From positions 2,025,746-2,089,745 of the forward strand of contig NZ_JTDN01000001.1 in NCBI RefSeq assembly GCF_000802385.1: a stretch of DNA of 64,000 bases. The letters run 5' to 3'. Shown here piece after piece: positions 1-8,559 of the stretch. Made by a program: the position numbers and the translations under genes. The DNA is from Croceibacterium mercuriale (GTDB lineage: Bacteria > Pseudomonadota > Alphaproteobacteria > Sphingomonadales > Sphingomonadaceae). The first letter of the stretch is position 1. Each line of letters starts with the position of its first letter. Under the pieces are notes generated by a model. It searched no databases. It was not told the origin of the DNA and saw only the letters and a program-made list of their open reading frames with translations.

Positions 1-175
1 TGATGGCGACCGGATCGCCATAGGCATGGATGGCGGGTTTCAGGTCGTCCACCAGGATCAGCAGCACGTTGAGGCGCCGCGGCGGGCTGTCCTGCGCAGC
101 CGCGGGCGCCGCGCCGCCAAACGTGGTCATCGCCAGCGCCATGCCCAGCCAGCGCCGGAGCCTGCGGCGGATCAT
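1..175 (-). CDS. Sulfatase, N-terminal part (runs off window)
   Basis: This is the N-terminal 58 residues of a second sulfatase on the minus strand, cut by the window edge. The visible protein starts MIRRRLRRWLGMALAM, a basic n-region followed by a hydrophobic Ala-rich stretch ending near AAAQD, so an exported enzyme is likely. It then reads NVLLILVDDLKPAIHAYGD, the metal-binding DD block that opens alkaline-phosphatase-fold sulfatases. The DDLKP variant resembles iduronate-2-sulfatase-like members. Its ATG overlaps the stop of the upstream sulfatase by four bases (ATGA), so the two are probably translationally coupled. The catalytic Cys/Ser box lies outside the window, so substrate and activity cannot be judged. 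Confidence 0.8.
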   Translation of the reverse strand, partial: MIRRRLRRWLGMALAMTTFGGAAPAAAQDSPPRRLNVLLILVDDLKPAIHAYGDPVAI

Positions 176-1599
176 GGCGTGGCGCCCTGCCCGGGCGGAA
201 CCGGGCTGTCATCCAGATGCGGGCGACCCGCGACCGGGCGGTTATCTCCCTGCTCGCGGCGCCAGTCCGCCAGCATGCGGCGCAACCGGCGCACGGTGCC
301 GGCATGAGCCGGATCGGCGGCAAGGTTGCGGGTTTCCTCCGCATCGCTTTCCAGATCGTACAGCTCCTCCGCCGGGCGGCGGAAATAGGCGTCCACGATC
401 GCCTGCGCAGCGGGATCGTGCTGCGCCGCCTCCCGCCAGCTGGTGAAGTAGGCGTCGCCGCCCAAGGGGGCATACTGGTCGGTGTGAGTGGTGAACACGT
501 GCCCGGGTTCCAGGTTGGCGATGTACTTCCACCGGCCGGTCCGCACCGCACGCGCCGGGTAGACGTTGATGTCGCCATCATTGTTGTGCGTGGTGAAGAT
601 CGCCTCCCGCCCGGCGAAGCTGCCGCCAGGGCGCAAGGCTGCGGCAAAGGACTGCCCGTCCAGCCCTTCCGGTGCAGGTCCACCGGCCACGTCGACCAGG
701 GTCGGCAGGATGTCGACCCAGCTGACCATGGCCTGCGTACGGGTTCCGGCCGGCGTCACGCCCCGCCAGCGCACGAACAGCGGGGTGCGCGTGCCCGCAT
801 CATACAGGTTCCACTTGCCGAATGGCCACTGCGCCCCGTTGTCGCCGGTGAACAGCACCACGCTGTCCTGCCCCAAGACTGCGTCGGTGGCCGCGACCAC
901 GTCACCCAGTTCCTGATCCATCCGGGCGATGGCGGCGTGGTAGGATGCGCGCGCCCCCCGCGTCGCGGGTGTATCGACCGAGCGGGCCGGGAGCGTCAGG
1001 GTGGCGGGATCGATCCCGTCACCCGATTGCGGCCAGGGCACATGCGGCCAGTTGCTGCCGACGAACAGCGCCAGCGGTCGGGGATCGCGCCGCGCCTTCA
1101 GCCAGCGGATCGCCTCCGGCACGGCGCCGTCGTCGTGGAAGGTGTCGCGGGCGGAGTGGTCGAAGCCGTAGGTGGCAGTCTGTTCGTAATGCGCGACCTT
1201 GCCGAAGGCGACCACCTGGTAGCCCAGCGACTGCAGGTAGGACGGCAGCTTGCGCAGGGCAGGATCGGGCCGCGCATGGTTGGCCTCCGCCGTGTTGCGG
1301 GCCGGCATCAGGCCGGTCAGCAGCGCGGCCCGGCTGGGTGCGCAGGATGGCGAGGCGACAAAGGCGCGGTCGAAGCCGATCCCTTCGGACGCCAGCCGGG
1401 ACAGGTTGGGCGTACGCGCATCGGCGCTGCCATTGGGCGCCACGTCGAGGTAGCCGAGATCGTCGGCGATGAAGATCACGATGTCCGGTCGGGCCGGCGG
1501 CGGCGGTGCCGCCTGCGCCAGAGCACGGCCCGGCAGCGTGGCGAACAGTAGCGTGGACAGCAGCAGCGCGCGCCGGCCGATCCCCTTGCGCCCGGCCAT
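172..1599 (-). CDS. Secreted Cys-type sulfatase
   Basis: A 475-residue arylsulfatase-family hydrolase predicted to cleave sulfate esters from a glycan in the periplasm or at the cell surface. A signal peptide is visible (residues 1-29, ending RALAQA). IADDLGY at 44-50 supplies metal-binding aspartates. The sulfatase signature CAPSR lies at 86-90, with Cys86 the residue converted to formylglycine. A second block, GDNG followed by K...LYDAGTRTPL, lies near residue 250, as in the family. It starts within the stop codon of the TonB receptor (TGATG) and overlaps the next sulfatase by four bases, so all three form one transcription unit. The matching formylglycine-generating enzyme is encoded divergently at 4574. 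Specific substrate unknown. Confidence 0.93.
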   Translation of the reverse strand: MAGRKGIGRRALLLSTLLFATLPGRALAQAAPPPPARPDIVIFIADDLGYLDVAPNGSADARTPNLSRLASEGIGFDRAFVASPSCAPSRAALLTGLMPARNTAEANHARPDPALRKLPSYLQSLGYQVVAFGKVAHYEQTATYGFDHSARDTFHDDGAVPEAIRWLKARRDPRPLALFVGSNWPHVPWPQSGDGIDPATLTLPARSVDTPATRGARASYHAAIARMDQELGDVVAATDAVLGQDSVVLFTGDNGAQWPFGKWNLYDAGTRTPLFVRWRGVTPAGTRTQAMVSWVDILPTLVDVAGGPAPEGLDGQSFAAALRPGGSFAGREAIFTTHNNDGDINVYPARAVRTGRWKYIANLEPGHVFTTHTDQYAPLGGDAYFTSWREAAQHDPAAQAIVDAYFRRPAEELYDLESDAEETRNLAADPAHAGTVRRLRRMLADWRREQGDNRPVAGRPHLDDSPVPPGQGATP

Positions 1600-4406
1600 C
1601 AGAACCGCACCCGCGCGCCCAGCGCGTAGACGGTCTCGTCCTCCAGCAGGGAGAAGTTGATCGCCCGATCCCCGCGATAGATCGAGGTGCGGTTGCGCAG
1701 GATGTTGGTGCCGCCGACATCCAGCCGCAGATTGTCGCTGACATCGTAGCCGACGCTGAAGTCCAGCCGGCCGGCCGCACGGGTATTGGCCAGCAGCACG
1801 GGCACATAGGCCTCGTTCACGCGAGCCGGATCGAACGGGCGCAACTGGATGCCCCCGGTGCTGTCGCTGTCGATGTAGCCGGACCGGTGCGTCCAGATCA
1901 GGCGGCCGCTGAGGCCGGCCTTGTCGTACAGGAGCCCGGCCGTGTAATTGTACTTTGACACGCCGACCAGGGCGTATCCGGCCAGCGAATCGTCTCCCTT
2001 GATCTCGGTATCTGCCAGCGTGAAGGCACCCTGCGCGCCGAAGCCGGACAGGATGCCGGGCAGGAAGTCGAAGAAGTACTGTGCGCTCAGTTCGACCCCC
2101 TTCAGGTCGGCGGAGCCGACATTGCGCGGGCTGGAGATCAGGTAGTTGAGCCCGGCGATCGCCTCCTGCGTCGCGGCGGTGACGACCCGGTCCTTGATCG
2201 ACCGGTAATAGCCGGTGACCGCGACGTAGCCGCTGTCGAAGTAATATTCCGCCGTCACGTCGAAGCTGTCGGATTTCTGCGGACGCAGATCCGGATTGCC
2301 GCGTGATCCACTGTTCAGCAGGAAGACGTTGCCCACCAGCGTCAGGGACTCTGTCGGGCTGAGGGTAGCGAAGTCCGGCCGGCGGATCGCGCGCGAATAG
2401 GTGAAGCGGGTCTGGAACCCCGCCGGGAACTGCAGCCGCGCGGTGAAGGCGGGCAGGACGTCGGTGTCGGAGGTGGTCGCCTCCACCTGGTTGAAGATGG
2501 TGCCTGCCCGTTCGAAGCCGGAGATCGTCCGGTCGGTCCGCACCAGCCGGGTGCCGAACACGCCGTCCAGCGTCAGCTCGCCCAGCGGGATCTCGTAGGT
2601 GCCCTCCAGATAGCCGGCATAGGTCGTCTCCTCCGCATCGAACTCGCGCGTCGGATCATAGGCGGGTGCCTGCAGCGGCAGGTTGAACAGGGCCCGCAAT
2701 TCGTTGCGGCCGCGTTCGGAGCGTAGATAGGCGGAGTCAGCGCCGAGGAAGTCCGCCCCACCATTCAGCCGCGGCGCTTCGCCGATTACCCCGATGAAGT
2801 CGGCAGACAGCGGCAGGGTGGAGACGAGCCGGGCATTCGCCTCGGTCGCCGTGCCGATATTGCCGAAGCCGATCGACTGCACGGTGTTGGTCTGCTGCAC
2901 GCTCTGGAACCGGGCCTCCCGCCGGGCAAAGCGGATGCCGGCGCGCAGCTTCGTCAGCACGCTGTCGAATTCGTAACCGCCATCCAGCCGCGCCTGGAAC
3001 AGCTCGCCATCCCCCCGGGTGTAGTTCTGGTTGATGGAGTTGCGCAGCGACAGGTTGGTCGCGCTGAGGGGAATCGCGGCATCGATGGTCATGGCCGGGC
3101 CGTTGTCGACATCGGTCTCGATGAACACCGAAGGCACGCGCTGCCCGACCTCGGCATTGAAGGTCTCGTTCACCTCCTCCGATGTCTGCCAGGCGACGTC
3201 GAGCGTGGCGGTCGCGCGATCCGTCGCGAACTTCAGACCGCCGGCGATCAGGCGGTTTGCCTGCGTGCGATCCTCCGAATTATTGTTCTGGTTGATGACG
3301 ATGTTGTCGAACCGAGCGCTGGTGATGTTGCACACCCGCTCCACGGTGAAGGGCTGCAATGTCCGGGTGCCATCGGCATTGCTGACGATGGTCGGGTTCG
3401 TGCCGGCCGCGTTCACCCGCGCATCGAAGCAGTAATCGTCCGCGGTCACCTCCGCCAGGCGGGTACGGTCGGTAAAGGGCTGCGCATTGAAGCCGGCAAA
3501 GCCGGTGGTCGCGCCGAAATAGGTGTAGAAGCCCTCGACATAGGCTTCCAGCTCCGGCGTCGCCTGCCATTGCAGGGCGGCGTTGATCTGGCCGCGATCG
3601 ACCTCGCCCACATCGGGCATGTTCTGGATCACCTGCGGGATCAGGTAGCCCGGCTGGTTCAGCGGCGGCCGCCCGGAATAGCGCCGCTCCGTCATGTTGC
3701 TGGCCCCGCGGATCGTTTCGGCGGTCGACCAGGTTGCATTCACCAGCAGGCCGATCTCGCCGAGCGGCGTGTCCGTCCGCACGGAGGCGAGCGCACCGAT
3801 CTGCGGGTTCACGGCATCGGCATTCTGCGCGTAGTTGCCACGCGCGGTCAGGACGAAGACCCGGTCGTCCAAGGAGAAGGGCCGGTTCAGCCGCAGGTCG
3901 ATCGACCCCGCCACGCCGCCTTCGATCTGGTCCACCGTCTGCGACTTGAACACGTCCACCCGGTTCAGTGCTTCGGCCGGCATGTCCTGCAGGTCGAAGT
4001 CGCGGCCGGTCGTGGTCATCACTTCCCGCCCGTTCACCGTGGTCAGGATGTCGGTGAGGCCGCGAATGCGGACGCCGCCCAGTTCGTTGTTGCGGTCGTT
4101 GACCACCTGGATACCGGGCACGCGTTGCAACGCCGCCGCCACCGTGGGATCGGGCAGCTTGCCGATATCGGTGGCGACGATGGAATCGACCACCTGTGTC
4201 GCGGTGCGCTTGATATCCGCGGCCTGCTCCAGCGAGGAGCGGATGCCGGTCACGATGATCGTGCCTTCCTCCGCCTCCGGCGCGGGTGTGACGGCGTCCC
4301 GGGCACCGGCTGTGCCCGGCCAGCCGCCCGCACCTGCCGCGACGAGTGCGATCAGCGATACAAGGTTGCGGCGCACCTGACAGGCGCGCGAAAAGGTCGA
4401 TGTCAT
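1599..4406 (-). CDS. TonB-dependent receptor of the sulfatase locus
   Basis: An outer-membrane TonB-dependent transporter of 935 residues. The N-terminus MTSTFSRACQVRRN plus a hydrophobic stretch is a signal peptide. It is followed by a TonB-box-like IIVTGIRSSLEQA segment, and then a plug domain with IGKLPDPTVAAALQRVPG and VRIRGL motifs typical of the carbohydrate-type receptors abundant in sphingomonads. The C-terminus ends in Phe (GARVRF), as outer-membrane barrels do. An upstream in-frame extension to 4466 exists, but the ATG at 4406 has a GGGGG run just upstream and gives a clean signal peptide. It heads the minus-strand sulfatase operon, so it most likely imports sulfated oligosaccharides. 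The ligand is inferred from context only. Confidence 0.92.
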   Translation of the reverse strand: MTSTFSRACQVRRNLVSLIALVAAGAGGWPGTAGARDAVTPAPEAEEGTIIVTGIRSSLEQAADIKRTATQVVDSIVATDIGKLPDPTVAAALQRVPGIQVVNDRNNELGGVRIRGLTDILTTVNGREVMTTTGRDFDLQDMPAEALNRVDVFKSQTVDQIEGGVAGSIDLRLNRPFSLDDRVFVLTARGNYAQNADAVNPQIGALASVRTDTPLGEIGLLVNATWSTAETIRGASNMTERRYSGRPPLNQPGYLIPQVIQNMPDVGEVDRGQINAALQWQATPELEAYVEGFYTYFGATTGFAGFNAQPFTDRTRLAEVTADDYCFDARVNAAGTNPTIVSNADGTRTLQPFTVERVCNITSARFDNIVINQNNNSEDRTQANRLIAGGLKFATDRATATLDVAWQTSEEVNETFNAEVGQRVPSVFIETDVDNGPAMTIDAAIPLSATNLSLRNSINQNYTRGDGELFQARLDGGYEFDSVLTKLRAGIRFARREARFQSVQQTNTVQSIGFGNIGTATEANARLVSTLPLSADFIGVIGEAPRLNGGADFLGADSAYLRSERGRNELRALFNLPLQAPAYDPTREFDAEETTYAGYLEGTYEIPLGELTLDGVFGTRLVRTDRTISGFERAGTIFNQVEATTSDTDVLPAFTARLQFPAGFQTRFTYSRAIRRPDFATLSPTESLTLVGNVFLLNSGSRGNPDLRPQKSDSFDVTAEYYFDSGYVAVTGYYRSIKDRVVTAATQEAIAGLNYLISSPRNVGSADLKGVELSAQYFFDFLPGILSGFGAQGAFTLADTEIKGDDSLAGYALVGVSKYNYTAGLLYDKAGLSGRLIWTHRSGYIDSDSTGGIQLRPFDPARVNEAYVPVLLANTRAAGRLDFSVGYDVSDNLRLDVGGTNILRNRTSIYRGDRAINFSLLEDETVYALGARVRF

Positions 4407-4573
4407 CAATGCCCCCGAAAATCGGTCTAGTCTGCAATGACACCTGGCGTGGTCGCCTCGGCGCAACTTGGTACGATGCAGCTTGAACGATGCAGCATTC
4501 AGGTCAACAACAGTTCCGCTTGTGTAACAGGCAGTCCGGCTTGCACCTGCCAGCGTTACGAGAGACGTCCACG

Positions 4574-5539
4574 ATGCCGACCAGCAATTCAGCGAAGCGC
4601 CGGCTCGCGGCAGAGCCCGAAGGCATGATCTGGATTCCCGGCGGCACCTTCACCATGGGGTCGGACCGCTTCTACCCGGAGGAAGCACCGACGCGACGGG
4701 TCGCGGTGGACGGCTTCTGGATCGATCCCGCACCTGTCACCAACCGGCAGTTCGCCGGCTTCGTCGCCGCCACCGGCCATCGCACGATGGCGGAGATTGC
4801 GCCCGATCCGCGCGACTATCCCGGCATGTCGCCCGACATGGCACATCCCGGATCGGTGGTGTTCCATCGCCCGGCCGCGCCGGTGGGCATGGGGGACGTG
4901 ACGCAATGGTGGCGGTTCGAGCTGGGCGCGGACTGGCGCCATCCGGCCGGCCCATCATCCGATCTCGACACGCTGGAGCTCTGGAATCATCCGGTGGTCC
5001 ACATCGCTCATGGCGACGCGGTTGCTTATGCCAGATGGGCGGGCAAGGATCTGCCGACCGAAGCGGAGTTCGAGTTTGCCGCGCAAGGCGGCATTGATGG
5101 TCGCGACTACGCCTGGGGGGACGAACTGGCACCTGACGGCGCGATGCTGGCCAATTACTGGCAGGGTCGGTTCCCGTTCGACAACCAGCTGCTGGACGGG
5201 TGGGAGCGGACCTCTCCCGTCGGCACCTTCCCGCCGAATGGCTACGGGTTGTCCGACATGATCGGCAATGTCTGGGAATGGACCCGGGACTGGTGGAGCA
5301 GCCCCTCCGACCTTGTCCGGTCATGCTGCACCATCAGCAATCCGCGGGGCGCACGGCTGCGCGACAGCTTCGATCCGGCGCAGCCTGGCCGCCGCATCGG
5401 CCGCAAGGTCCTGAAGGGCGGATCGCACCTGTGTGCCGCCAATTACTGCCAACGATATCGCCCAGCCGCCCGTCACCCCGAGACTGTCGATACTTCCACC
5501 TCGCACATCGGGTTTCGCTGCGTGGTACGAGCGACCTGA
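4574..5539 (+). CDS. Formylglycine-generating enzyme (sulfatase activator)
   Basis: A 321-residue FGE-sulfatase (SUMF1) domain protein that oxidises the sulfatase active-site cysteine to formylglycine. The domain opens with MIWIPGGTFTMGSDRF and contains WEWTRDWW. It ends with GGSHLCAANYCQRYRP and HIGFRC. Cys287 and Cys292 in this last block have the same five-residue spacing as the catalytic/copper-binding cysteine pair of human FGE, so this is a true FGE rather than a cysteine-less relative. No signal peptide is seen from the chosen ATG at 4574; the longer ORF from 4490 adds an unlikely N-terminus. It is transcribed divergently from the TonB receptor and two sulfatases it probably serves. 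Confidence 0.92.
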   Translation: MPTSNSAKRRLAAEPEGMIWIPGGTFTMGSDRFYPEEAPTRRVAVDGFWIDPAPVTNRQFAGFVAATGHRTMAEIAPDPRDYPGMSPDMAHPGSVVFHRPAAPVGMGDVTQWWRFELGADWRHPAGPSSDLDTLELWNHPVVHIAHGDAVAYARWAGKDLPTEAEFEFAAQGGIDGRDYAWGDELAPDGAMLANYWQGRFPFDNQLLDGWERTSPVGTFPPNGYGLSDMIGNVWEWTRDWWSSPSDLVRSCCTISNPRGARLRDSFDPAQPGRRIGRKVLKGGSHLCAANYCQRYRPAARHPETVDTSTSHIGFRCVVRAT

Positions 5540-5551
5540 TCACCGGATTGC

Positions 5552-5747
5552 TCAACGACCGGCGCTGACCAGCACGGCCGAGTACCACAGCTCGAAAAGC
5601 TGCTTGGCCGTGCCATGCTCCTATTGGCTCACATGCAGCTTCGTGCCGCGCAGCACCATTCGGTCGCCCGTGATATCGAACCGATGCGGTACTGCCGGAA
5701 TGAACAGCACGTCGCCGGGTCCGAGCGTGCGCGAAGTCCCGCCCTAG
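5552..5747 (-). pseudogene. Cupin-domain remnant
   Basis: Read on the minus strand, this stretch gives GDVLFIPAVPHRFDITGDR followed by MVLRGTKLHVSQ and a stop codon at 5621-5623. GDVLFIPAxxPHRF is a typical second cupin motif. There is no start codon or N-terminal cupin half, so it is a fragment. The frame continues past the stop with about 20 more plausible residues (LFELWYSAVLVSAGR) to a second stop near 5552, suggesting the first stop is a mutation in what was the C-terminus. It sits between the FGE gene and a SirB1-like gene and is probably non-functional. Confidence 0.5.
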
Positions 5748-5764
5748 ATCCGATCTGAGGAGGC

Positions 5765-6616
5765 TCAGTCTGTCGGCAGCGCGTCCAACGCGTTCGTCAC
5801 CCGGCGACGCAGGTCCGGATCGCGCGTGATCTCAAGCATGGCGCTGAGGCTTGCACGGGCAGCGGCGATCTGCTGATCGACAATTTCGAGCCGTGCTCGT
5901 TCCCACCATGCATGCGGATAGGCCGGTGCCATGGTCGTCATGCGGATGTAGAGTTCAAGCGCTCGACGCCCCTTGCCCGCCAGTTCGGCCCGCGATGCCT
6001 GGTTCTGAAGAAGGCGGACAAGCACGGCGCGGTTCGGCATGGCAGCGACGTGCACGACCTCGCCACCGGTCTGCAGCAGCGCGGCCAGCCGCTCTGGCCC
6101 GACACGCACGCCGCCGGTGAAGGGATCGACAATGACCGGCGCCGCCTCCGTGCCGATCGCGACCAGCACGTGACCTGGAACATCGAGCACCTCCGCGCTC
6201 CAGCCAAGCCGTCGCGCAGTCGCGACCCAGAGGATGGACAATGACACCGGCAGCCCGCGCCGACGGTCCAGGACGCTGATCAGATCGGCATTGGCAGGAT
6301 CGTCATAGGTCTCCGCATCGCCTGCAAATCCGAACTCGCCGACGAGGACTGCGGCCAGGGCCTCGGCGCGCTCGGCAGGCGTCTCTGCCTCGACGCCGAC
6401 CAGATCCAGCCGCGTCTCCATCGCATCGAGCAGGTCGTGGTACGGGGCGAGGTCGGTGCCCGGATGATCGGGCAGCGCCAGCGACAATGCGGCCTCATCA
6501 AGGACGATCTCGCCCTCCTCTACCAGGCCGAGGCGGTTCAGGTCTTCATGCATGCGCCCAAGATGGGGATCGGAGGAGGACACGGGAACCCGCCACGGGG
6601 CGACCGTCACAATCAT
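5765..6616 (-). CDS. SirB1-family transglutaminase-like protein
   Basis: A 283-residue protein of the SirB1/transglutaminase-like family. The diagnostic central block is present: NADLISVLDRRRGLPVSLSI followed by ARRLGWSAEVLDVPGHVLVAI (residues about 110-160), with the conserved PGH. The C-terminal third (RALELYIRMTTMAPAYPHAWWERARLEI) is helical, as in the tetratricopeptide-like tail of family members. The biochemical function of this family is not firmly established. The ATG at 6616 is used, but MHEDLN about 22 codons later is also possible. No signal peptide is seen, so it is likely cytosolic. It is not obviously co-transcribed with its neighbours. Confidence 0.82.
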   Translation of the reverse strand: MIVTVAPWRVPVSSSDPHLGRMHEDLNRLGLVEEGEIVLDEAALSLALPDHPGTDLAPYHDLLDAMETRLDLVGVEAETPAERAEALAAVLVGEFGFAGDAETYDDPANADLISVLDRRRGLPVSLSILWVATARRLGWSAEVLDVPGHVLVAIGTEAAPVIVDPFTGGVRVGPERLAALLQTGGEVVHVAAMPNRAVLVRLLQNQASRAELAGKGRRALELYIRMTTMAPAYPHAWWERARLEIVDQQIAAARASLSAMLEITRDPDLRRRVTNALDALPTD

Positions 6617-6676
6617 GGAGGTGCGCGCTTGCGCCGGGCGATGGGGCGCGGCACGGGCGCGGCTTGCATCCTCATG

Positions 6677-7780
6677 ATGCTTCGATCGGACGGGAAGGCA
6701 GGCATCTTGGTGGCGGATAACGAGGACAGCCCTGCGCTTTACCAGCGAAGATCAGGCGTGTTCGCCCTGGCGACCCTGTGCTGCTTCCTGTGGGGCAGCG
6801 CCTATCCCGCGATCAAAGGCGGCTACGCCCTCCTGCTGATCCCGCCGGAGGATATCGCCAGCCAGGTGCTGTTCGCCGGCTGGCGTTTCGTCATGGCCGG
6901 GGCCATCCTGCTGCTGGTGGCGGGCGCCATCGGCCGACCGGTCCTGTCGCTGGGCGTGCGCGATGCCGGCCGGGTCGCCCTGCTGGGGCTGACGCAGACG
7001 GCAATCCAGTACGTCTTCTTCTATGTGGGCCTGGCCCATGCCAGCGGCGTCAAATCGTCCATCATGAACGCTACCGGCGTGTTCTTCAGCGTCGGCATCG
7101 CGCACCTGATCTATGCCGACGACCGGATGAGTGCGCGCAAGGCGCTCGGCTGCATGATCGGGTTCCTGGGCGTCGTCGTGGTCAATCTCGGCGCCGGGGG
7201 CCGCCTCACGCTGGATTTCACGCTGCTGGGAGAAGGGTTCGTCACCATCGCTGCATTCGTGCTGGCGGCTGCCTCAATCTACGGGAAGCACATCTCGGCC
7301 CGGATCGATCCGCTGGTGATGACGGGCTGGCAGCTGCTGATCGGCGGCGCGCTGCTGACTGCGGGCGGACTGACGGCCGGTGGGTCCATGGCGGCCCTTG
7401 GCTTCGCATCCGGCGCCCTGCTGCTCTACATGGCGCTGCTGTCATCCGTGGCATTTGCACTGTGGAGTCTGCTGCTGAAGCACAATCCCGTCGGCATGAT
7501 CGCCGCGTTCAACTTTCTGGTGCCGGTATTCGGCGTCAGCCTGTCCGCCGTTTTCCTGGGCGAGTCGATCCTGCGCTGGAACAATCTGGCCGCGCTCGCC
7601 CTGGTCAGCCTCGGGGTCTGGCTCGTGACGCGACCGCGCCGGGCAGCACCTGACGGCTGCATCCTGCCGGCTGCCGGTCCGTCAGTCCGGCCGTGCATGC
7701 GCGTCAGGCTGCGGCGCACTCCTCCTGCAAGGTCAGGTCTTTCAGGATGGTGTGGATCTGGTCGCCGGACAGGCGGCTGA
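6677..7780 (+). CDS. DMT-superfamily (EamA) transporter
   Basis: An inner-membrane drug/metabolite transporter with about ten hydrophobic segments in two EamA repeats. The first starts FALATLCCFLWGSAYPAIKGG and the second at FVTIAAFVLAAASIYGKHIS; NPVGMIAAFNFLVPVFGV is typical of the second repeat's end. Substrate unknown. Start is uncertain: ATG at 6674/6677, or a TTG at 6707 preceded by GGAAGGC with better spacing. The family-like protein ends near LVTRPRRAAP; the following 35 or so Arg/Ser/Pro-rich residues read like run-on sequence. That tail overlaps a coding-like fragment on the other strand (7704-7815), so the natural 3' end may have been lost in a rearrangement. Confidence 0.85.
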   Translation: MLRSDGKAGILVADNEDSPALYQRRSGVFALATLCCFLWGSAYPAIKGGYALLLIPPEDIASQVLFAGWRFVMAGAILLLVAGAIGRPVLSLGVRDAGRVALLGLTQTAIQYVFFYVGLAHASGVKSSIMNATGVFFSVGIAHLIYADDRMSARKALGCMIGFLGVVVVNLGAGGRLTLDFTLLGEGFVTIAAFVLAAASIYGKHISARIDPLVMTGWQLLIGGALLTAGGLTAGGSMAALGFASGALLLYMALLSSVAFALWSLLLKHNPVGMIAAFNFLVPVFGVSLSAVFLGESILRWNNLAALALVSLGVWLVTRPRRAAPDGCILPAAGPSVRPCMRVRLRRTPPARSGLSGWCGSGRRTGG

Positions 7781-7815
7781 CGTCGAAACCGCTGCTGGCG
7801 CGGTTGGATCGCCTG
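7704..7815 (-). pseudogene. C-terminal fragment of an unidentified gene
   Basis: On the minus strand this reads RASSGFDVSRLSGDQIHTIL followed by KDLTLQEECAAA and a stop at 7704-7706. The composition looks like a genuine soluble protein C-terminus, but there is no start codon and the upstream sequence does not continue convincingly. I do not recognise the family. It lies opposite the questionable tail of the DMT transporter, which supports a deletion or junction here. Confidence 0.3.
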
Positions 7816-7871
7816 ATACAATCGGTCGGCCCTGGACGGAGTGGATCGCGTCGGAGGACACCCTGCTGCGA

Positions 7872-8471
7872 TCAGGTCAGGGAACTGTCGATCATATCCC
7901 TGAATGTCCCGATGGCATCACCCTCGGCCATCTTGCCGCGGACAATGGCGGCAGACAGGGCTTCGCCCGCGCCGACCAGACCTGTGCAGAGACGAGTGGC
8001 GGCGCTTCCGGACAGGTCGCAGAATGGTCGGAGGACGGAAACGAACATCGCAACGGAGTGGCCGAGCAGTTCGTCGTACACTTCGGCTTTCTCCGAACTT
8101 CCGGCCAGCGCCGCGCCGACAATGTGGAACTCGCCGGTAAGATCGGCCGCACAGCGGATATAGGCATCGGCCAGGCACGCTATCGTCTCCTCACGATCCT
8201 TGGGAGCGGCGGCCATGGCCAGGCGGAACGTATCGATGCGTTCGGTGTCGATCCAGCGATAGAGCTCTATCAACAGGCCGGATCGAGAGCCGAAATGGTC
8301 ATAGACGACCGGCTTCGACACACCTGCACAGGTCGCAAGATGCCCCAGCGTCAGACGATCGGCACCGTCCGCCCGAATGACTTCAAGGGCTGCGCCAAGC
8401 AGCTGACGACGGCGGTCAGCCCTCGAAAGCCTGCGGCCGCCCTGGGGGAGATTGTCGCTTGTGCCGGACAC
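7872..8471 (-). CDS. TetR-family transcriptional regulator
   Basis: A 199-residue TetR-type repressor. The N-terminal helix-turn-helix domain is clear: RRRQLLGAALEVIRADGADR, LTLGHLATCAGVSKPVVYDH, then FGSRSGLLIELY. The C-terminal helical ligand domain shows no family-specific motif I recognise. The open frame extends to 8729, but that would run across the divergent gene's start, so I use GTG at 8471, which leaves about ten residues before the first helix. It is transcribed away from a saccharopine-dehydrogenase-like/NAD(P)H-dehydrogenase pair. The 89-bp gap holds two near-identical direct repeats, so autoregulation and control of the pair are likely. The inducer is unknown. Confidence 0.87.
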   Translation of the reverse strand: MSGTSDNLPQGGRRLSRADRRRQLLGAALEVIRADGADRLTLGHLATCAGVSKPVVYDHFGSRSGLLIELYRWIDTERIDTFRLAMAAAPKDREETIACLADAYIRCAADLTGEFHIVGAALAGSSEKAEVYDELLGHSVAMFVSVLRPFCDLSGSAATRLCTGLVGAGEALSAAIVRGKMAEGDAIGTFRDMIDSSLT

Positions 8472-8493
8472 CGTGAAGTACCTGATTGCCAAA

Positions 8494-8538
8494 CCTACCA
8501 AAAGTAGCTTATTGCTTCCTACGAAACGTAGCTTATTG
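8494..8538. promoter_or_regulatory. Tandem TetR operator repeats
   Basis: Two 21-bp direct repeats start at 8494 and 8518 (24-bp period) and differ at only two positions. Each contains a short palindrome, TACCAAAAGTA (8496-8506) and TACGAAACGTA (8520-8530), followed by GCTTATTG. They lie between the divergent TetR gene (start 8471) and the dehydrogenase gene (start 8560), where a TetR dimer would block both promoters. Operator assignment is inferred from position and symmetry. Confidence 0.65.
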
Positions 8539-8559
8539 GCTTCAGCAGGAGATGCGTCA

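Noticed and set aside
217..1551. Long plus-strand open frame of 444 codons opposite the sulfatase
   Set aside because: It is the antisense shadow of a high-GC gene; composition is Arg/Gly/Ala-rich with no domain, while the minus strand has a complete sulfatase with catalytic motifs.
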